64,000 bases of DNA from Emydura subglobosa (taxonomy: Eukaryota > Chordata > Testudines > Chelidae). The notes below the pieces were generated by a model. The model was not told the origin of the DNA. It saw only the letters and a list, made by a program, of their open reading frames with translations, and searched no databases. The position numbers and the translations under genes were made by a program. The stretch's first letter is position 1. Each line of letters opens with the position of its first letter. Positions 59,640 to 64,000 of the stretch are shown here, piece by piece. The stretch lies in contig ML679956.1 of the NCBI GenBank assembly GCA_007922225.1, positions 17,271,049 through 17,335,048 of the forward strand, written 5' to 3'.

Positions 59640-60560
59640 GTAGTACCTGTGGAGGTGGGCCAGGAGTTCACAGATATGCCAGTTGCAGTACCGCTCTGCC
59701 AACGCCTGCATTGTCCCAGGCCTGTTGAGTGATGGCATAGTGGAACATGAAGGTATGAACAAAAGGCCTAGTCATGGCTCTGCAAATGTCCTGTATTGGA
59801 ACCTGAGCTAAGAAAGCCACTGACAAAGCCTGTGCTCTTGTTTAATGAGCTGTCAGAGTGGCTGGAGATGTGACTTTTGCCTGCTCGTAACAAGTTTAGA
59901 TGCAGGTGGAGATCCAGGAGGAAATCGTCTGTGATGAGACTGGCAAGCCCTTCATTCGCTTGGCGACCGTGATGAAAAGCTGTGTGGATTTTTGGAAGGG
60001 CTTAATTCCTTTGATGTGGAAAGCCAGCACTGTCCTGACGTCCCAGGTGTGCAGGAGCCTCTCTTTGCTAGAGCTGTGAGGCTTTGGAGAAAAGACTGGC
60101 AGGAAGATGTTCTGCTTGACATGAAGCTGCGATACCACCTTTGGTAGAAATGCGGGTGAGGGTGCAGCTGAACTTTATCTTTATAAAACACAGTATAGGG
60201 AGGTTCCGATGTTAGAGCCTGTATTTTGGAGACTCACCTCACCGATGTAATTGCCACCAGAAAGGCAATTTTCAATGACAAGTGAAGAAGTGAACAAGAT
60301 GCCAGGGGCTCAAAGGGAGGCCCAGTGATTCTGGACAAAACTAAATTGAGGTCCCATGGGGAACCAGGTCTCTGCCTTATGGAAAGAGGCTTTCCAAGCC
60401 TTTCAGGAATCTGGCCATCATCTCAGAGGAGAAGATGGATCTGCCCTGGATATATGGGTGAAAGGCTGAGATGGCTGCCAGGTGTACCCTGATTGATGAT
60501 AATGCCGGGCCTTGATGTTCCAAGTGGAGTAAGTGTTCCAGAATGGAGTGCAACAGTACC
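59640..60560 (-). pseudogene. D2 tyrosine recombinase remnant
   Basis: Read on minus: IAFLVAITSVR (then stop) VSKIQAL near 60290-60220, LHVKQNIFLPVFSPKPH near 60120, WDVRTVLAFHIKGIKPFQKS near 60040, KGLPVSSQTISSWISTCI near 59940, and finally AH(stop)TRAQALSVAFLAQV and DICRAMTRPFVHTFMFHYAI near 59850-59730. The H..R box and the terminal Y of tyrosine recombinases are visible. The first arginine box is interrupted by a stop. In live DIRS elements this enzyme inserts a circular DNA copy. Several stops and shifts; dead. Confidence 0.75.
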
Positions 60561-60629
60561 TAGGTCAGGTAGAGGTTTCCTTCCACCACCCAGCAGGAGA
60601 AGTGTTTCCACTTCACCAGGTAGGTAGCT

Positions 60630-61990
60630 CTAGTAGAGAGTTATCTGCTTTCCAGCAGGACTTTCTGAACCAGGAGTGGAGCAACCCTGCTCCTTGAGGC
60701 TTAACCATGCAGCATCCATGCCGTCAGGCATAAGGAGGCAAAATTTGGATGTAACAGCCGACCGTAATCCTGTGAAATCAAGTCTGGATGGTCTGGGAGT
60801 GTCTAAGGGGCTGCCATTGCCAGGCAACATGTCGAACCAGTGTTGACAGGGCCATGCCGGAGTGATCATTATGACCTGTGCTTTGTTCCTCTTGATTTTT
60901 ATAAGGCCTTTGTGGATAAAAAGGGTTGGTGGAAAGGCGTACATCAGGCCTCCCAACCACTGCAGAGGGAATGCGTCTGGAATTGAGCCGCTGTTGGGTC
61001 CTTGCAGGAAACAGAAACGGTGACATTTTGTGTTCTGTATGGTTGCGAACAGGTCCACCTGGGGAGTCCCCCACCTCTGGAAGATAACCTTGAGTACCTC
61101 CAGGTGCAGGGACCACTTGTGAGAAGAGAAGGACCTACTGAGGTGATCTGCCAATGTGTTCTTGACCCCCAGGAAGTGTGAGGCTTAAAGGTGAATTGTG
61201 TGTTCCACGCAGAAGCCCCACAGATGGAGTGTCTTTTGACAGAGGGCTGAGGATCTCACTCCTCCTTGCTTATTGACATAATACACTGATGCTATGTTGT
61301 CTGTCAACACCCGCGCTACCTTTCCCGACATTTGGGGAAGGAACAGTTCACAGGTTAGATAGATTGCCCTGACCTTTCTGACATTTATGTGTAACGTCAG
61401 TTCCTCTGTAGAACTCTATCCTTTGCACCAGTACTAATGTAGATTTCTTTTCATTTATCAACAGGCCCAGTACTTGGCAGGAGGCCCATAGTACCATGAT
61501 ACTGTGCTGGACCTGAGCTTCCGAGCGACCGTTGATGAGCCAGTTGCCGAGGAAAGGGTAAATTTGCATTCCCCAACATCTGAGGTAGGCTGTGACCACC
61601 GATATACAATTTTTTAACACACTTGTTGCTGTTGATAAGCCAAACAGGAAGGCCATGAACTGGTAGTGGTTGTCTCCCATCACAAACTGTAAGAACCGTC
61701 TGTGGCCATGGAAAATGGAAATATGGAAGTATGCTTCCTTTAGGTCGAGGGTAGTGTATCAGTCTCCAGGATCCAGCGAGAGGATGATGGAGGCCAGGGA
61801 GATCATGCATAACCTCAGCTTCTTGAGATATTTGTTGACACGTAGCTTCCTGTATGGTCCCTACGTATAGGAGAGCTTGCACCACCTGGACAAGTATTTG
61901 CTCATGAGAAGGGTCCCTGAAGAGGGACGGAGATGGGGAGTGGGAAGGAGGGGTCGAAATAAACTGAAGGGTGTACCCCACTTCAATGGT
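60630..61990 (-). pseudogene. D2 reverse transcriptase and RNase H remnant
   Basis: RT: the first catalytic box LDLKEAYFHI is kept near 61750. Then come GDNHYQFMAFLFGLSTA (near 61670) and QIYPFLGNWLI (near 61560), where the family has YLDD. Both aspartates are replaced (G and N), so the polymerase cannot work. RNase H end: MADHLSRSFSSHKWSLHLEV, then WGTPQVDLFAT, DAFPLQWLGGLMYAFPPTL and ITPAWPCQHWFDMLPG (61154-60800), closely like other DIRS elements. Stops and frameshifts separate the parts. Confidence 0.85.
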
Positions 61991-62199
61991 GCTTAGCACC
62001 CACTGGTCCGATGTTATAGCCACCCATACAGGAAGGTAGGGTGAAAGACAGTTTCAGAAGAACGGGAGGTTTGGATCCTGGGATAAGTCTGCAAGGCCGC
62101 CCCTGGGTACATCTTCAAAAGGCCTGCCTGCCATCTGGTGGGTAGAGGCTTGAGTCCGACCGGGAAGCACCGGTGGGGGGGGTTGACTTTGATGGCACT

Positions 62200-63605
62200 T
62201 ATATCCCATTCTTCTTCTCATAGGGCTTACTCCTGGCCTGGTCTGCAAACTGCTGCGGTTGCTGTAGCCTGAAATGCTTCCAGGGCTACCTCTGTTTCCT
62301 CATCCAAGTCTGGGGGCGGGCATGACACTGTTGCTGAGCATCTTTCAGATGTTCCCAAGATCAATTGTTGCACCTGTGATCCTGGGGCAGGTAGGAATCC
62401 CCACAGGGTTCTAGAACTGCCATGGTCCAGGCCATTGTGTTGGGGAACACAAGCCCGGTGGTAAGCCCAGGAGAAAATCTACAGCCGTGGCTGGGTTCTC
62501 TTGACCTCTGAGCAGAGTGATCTCTCCCACCCCTGTCTCCCTTCCCCCCCCGTGAATCTGAGGGATTCTCTTCTGGGGGACCATAGTGCTGCCAACCTCA
62601 TCTCCACCTCTTTAGTGCACAATTCAGTGCGGTGTCCTGGTATCAGGGAGCGATGCTGGGACTCTGTTGATTGATGCCGAGCATCTGGGGATCGACGATG
62701 GTCCTCTGGCAACCGACAGTGACAGTCTGGAGACCGATACCATGGCTCCATGGATTGGTGCCGGGACCTGCGTTGAGGGTCCAGAGATGGGTACTGAGGG
62801 TCCGGCTGTGGGCAGCGGTGCTCTGGGAACTGGTAACGGAGTCCTGGCTACCGCTGCTGGGGTGTTGGTGACCGACCCCAACTAAATAATCCCAGCCAGG
62901 GCTTTGTTAAGCCGGGCCTTAAAAACCTCCAAGAATGGAGATTCCACCACCATCCTAGGTAACCCATTCCAGTGCTTCATCACCCTCCTAGTGAAAACGT
63001 TTTTTCTAATATCCAACCTAGGCCTCCCCCACTGCAACTTGAGACCATTGCTCCTAGTTCTGCTATCTGCCACCAGTGAGAACAGCCTAGCTCCATCCTC
63101 CCTGGAAATACCCTTCAGGTAGTTGAAGGCTGCTGTCAAATCCCCCCCACTCTTCTCTTCTGCAGACTAAACAAGCCCAGCTCCCTCAATCTCTCTGACG
63201 GGTGAAGCTGTAGCCAATCCGAGTTCCATGGAAGACAAGCAGCCTGGCATGGGTCTTAGTTCATCCTCCATTCCCTGCTTGTCCTTTCTTAGGGGCCAGG
63301 AGGCATCCTCTTCCGATGTGCAGCTTCTAGCACCATTTCTTTGGCACTGGGGATGGTGACTGGTACCGGGATGAACTTGGTGCCGGTGGGGCGCTTCAAG
63401 CTGATGCCAATGTGCTGGGCGCAGAGTCCAAGCAGCCAGGCTCAGAGTCCAGGCTGAGAGCAGACTCCATCAGGAGTGCTTTTAACCTGACATCCCAGTC
63501 CTTTTTAGTGTGGGGTCTGAAGTTTTTACAAATCCTGCACTTATCTTGAACATGGGTCTCACACAGATACTGTAAGCAGCTCTGGTGAGGTTCGTTTATG
63601 GGCAT
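62200..63605 (-). pseudogene. D2 ORF1 (gag-like), interrupted by CR1
   Basis: Begins at 63605 with MPINEPHQSCLQYLCETHVQ and DKCRICKNFRPHTKKDWDVR, the zinc-finger-like site also found in D1. After the CR1 fragment (63216-62882) it continues as a Pro/Ser/Arg-rich part (VPRAPLPTAGPSVPISGPS, then SQHRSLIPGHR). Then it decays toward the RT. The nested CR1 and several stops destroy the gene. Confidence 0.7.
62882..63216 (-). mobile_element. CR1 LINE fragment nested in the DIRS gag gene
   Basis: Encodes LRELGLFSLQKRR, AAFNYLKGISREDGARLFSL, LKLQWGRPRLDIRKNVFTRR and KHWNGLPRMVVESPFLEVFK, ending LNKALAGII-stop. This is the last part of CR1 ORF2. The usual 3' tail (TTCCAACCCTGATATTCTATG-type) is missing: shortly after the stop the sequence is DIRS again. 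Losing the 3' end is unusual for a LINE insertion, since they truncate at the 5' side. Confidence 0.85.
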
Positions 63606-63892
63606 GGGCTATGTCCCTGAGGGATTAACTACAACTATATCTAACTACTAACTCTAACTAATTAAACTTGTCTAACAAACTATGTACACTAAATCTACAG
63701 ATGAGACCACTGGTAGAAAGCTTGCTGAGGCAAGGACATTCCAGCACCATCACTAGCAGTAAGAAGAAACTGAGAGGAGTGGGAGCCAGCAGGGCCCTTT
63801 AAACCGGCACATAAGGATGCCACTGCAGAGGGTGCTAGAGCCGGCTTACAGATACCATTGAGGGAAAAATCTCTGGCACTGGTGTATGTGGT

Positions 63893-63939
63893 ACACACAC
63901 CTGACATGGAATGGACATGAGCAAGCACACAAAGAAGAA
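63893..63939. repeat. Inverted terminal repeat of D2, right
   Basis: Complement of 59589-59632; it is followed by flanking DNA to the window end (63940-64000). Confidence 0.8.
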
Positions 63940-64000
63940 TTGCTACCTATCATGCAGAAGGGGACAGTAAAACAAAAATAACAAAGCTCTTCGCATTCAT

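Larger units (their letters stand above)
59589..63939 (-). mobile_element. DIRS-type retroelement, full length but dead (D2)
   Basis: The ends are inverted repeats: TTCTTCTTCGCGTGCTTGCT at 59591 on + and TTCTTTGTGTGCTTGCTCAT read on - from 63938, both continuing into CATTC.ATGTCAGGTG. Inverted ends and no simple LTRs are characteristic of DIRS. Read on the minus strand the order is leader, gag (63605 downward), RT, RNase H and tyrosine recombinase, the expected order. It lacks several catalytic residues and has many stops. A CR1 fragment (62882-63216) interrupts gag. DIRS elements integrate through the recombinase, without target-site duplications; none is seen here. Confidence 0.85.

Noticed and set aside
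1..64000. tRNA, rRNA, CRISPR or bacterial signals
   Set aside because: I saw no cloverleaf-like A/B box pair in an intact gene, no rRNA words and no regular spacer-repeat array; the window is eukaryotic nuclear DNA.

Overview
The window is vertebrate nuclear DNA, most likely from a turtle. It is AT-rich, has no operons or dense coding, and is full of sauropsid-type repeats. These are CR1 LINE fragments (one ending in the family's ATTCTATG-type tail), MIR-type SINE relics, PIF/Harbinger and hAT DNA transposons with terminal inverted repeats, two DIRS-type tyrosine-recombinase retroelements, a Ty3/gypsy relic and several Penelope-like elements (PLEs). That mixture, especially PLE, DIRS and Harbinger together on a CR1 background, is what I know from turtle genomes. 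The assignment to turtle is inference; I see no species-specific marker.

No complete host gene was recognised. The recognisable long coding stretches all belong to transposons. Four short stretches on the + strand have splice-site borders and an open frame (15093-15194, 36960-37114, 44176-44254, 57539-57710). They could be exons of a host gene with long introns or of a non-coding transcript, and are given as weak candidates.

Layout. 1-435: tail of a PLE (family B, minus strand). 3296-3545: CR1 tail. 3812-5400: head-to-head PLE (family A) with a GIY-YIG endonuclease remnant, a 207-bp tandem duplication and hammerhead-type ribozyme motifs. 6451-10119: nearly full-length Harbinger element (E1). 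10805-11030 and 11625-11868: a Harbinger-type MITE and a hAT-type MITE. 20390-22643: 5'-truncated Ty3/gypsy with its 3' LTR. 24329-24601: palindromic MITE. 24756-24867: a 112-bp PLE fragment that is almost only ribozyme plus tail. 27986-29878: DIRS 5' half (D1). 30025-30995: third Harbinger-like relic (E3). 31093-31546 and 31998-32357: two hAT-type elements with perfect 8-bp target-site duplications. 33440-34972: CR1 and MIR. 40200-40405 and 44945-45130: MIR. 47690-48620: CR1 with reverse-transcriptase remnant. 48872-49135: second PLE-B fragment with ribozyme motif. 49571-53443: second full Harbinger (E2), arranged like E1. 59589-63939: full-length but dead DIRS element (D2, minus strand) with a CR1 fragment nested in its gag gene.

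The most interesting signals are two. First, E1 and E2 each carry a previously unremarked reading frame of about 100 codons. It lies antisense inside the intron of the Myb/SANT-like gene, has its own splice acceptor, and its protein similarity is kept between two clearly diverged copies. Second, hammerhead-like ribozyme cores occur in both PLE families, including a 112-bp insertion with a 10-bp target-site duplication whose 5' edge lies at the ribozyme border.
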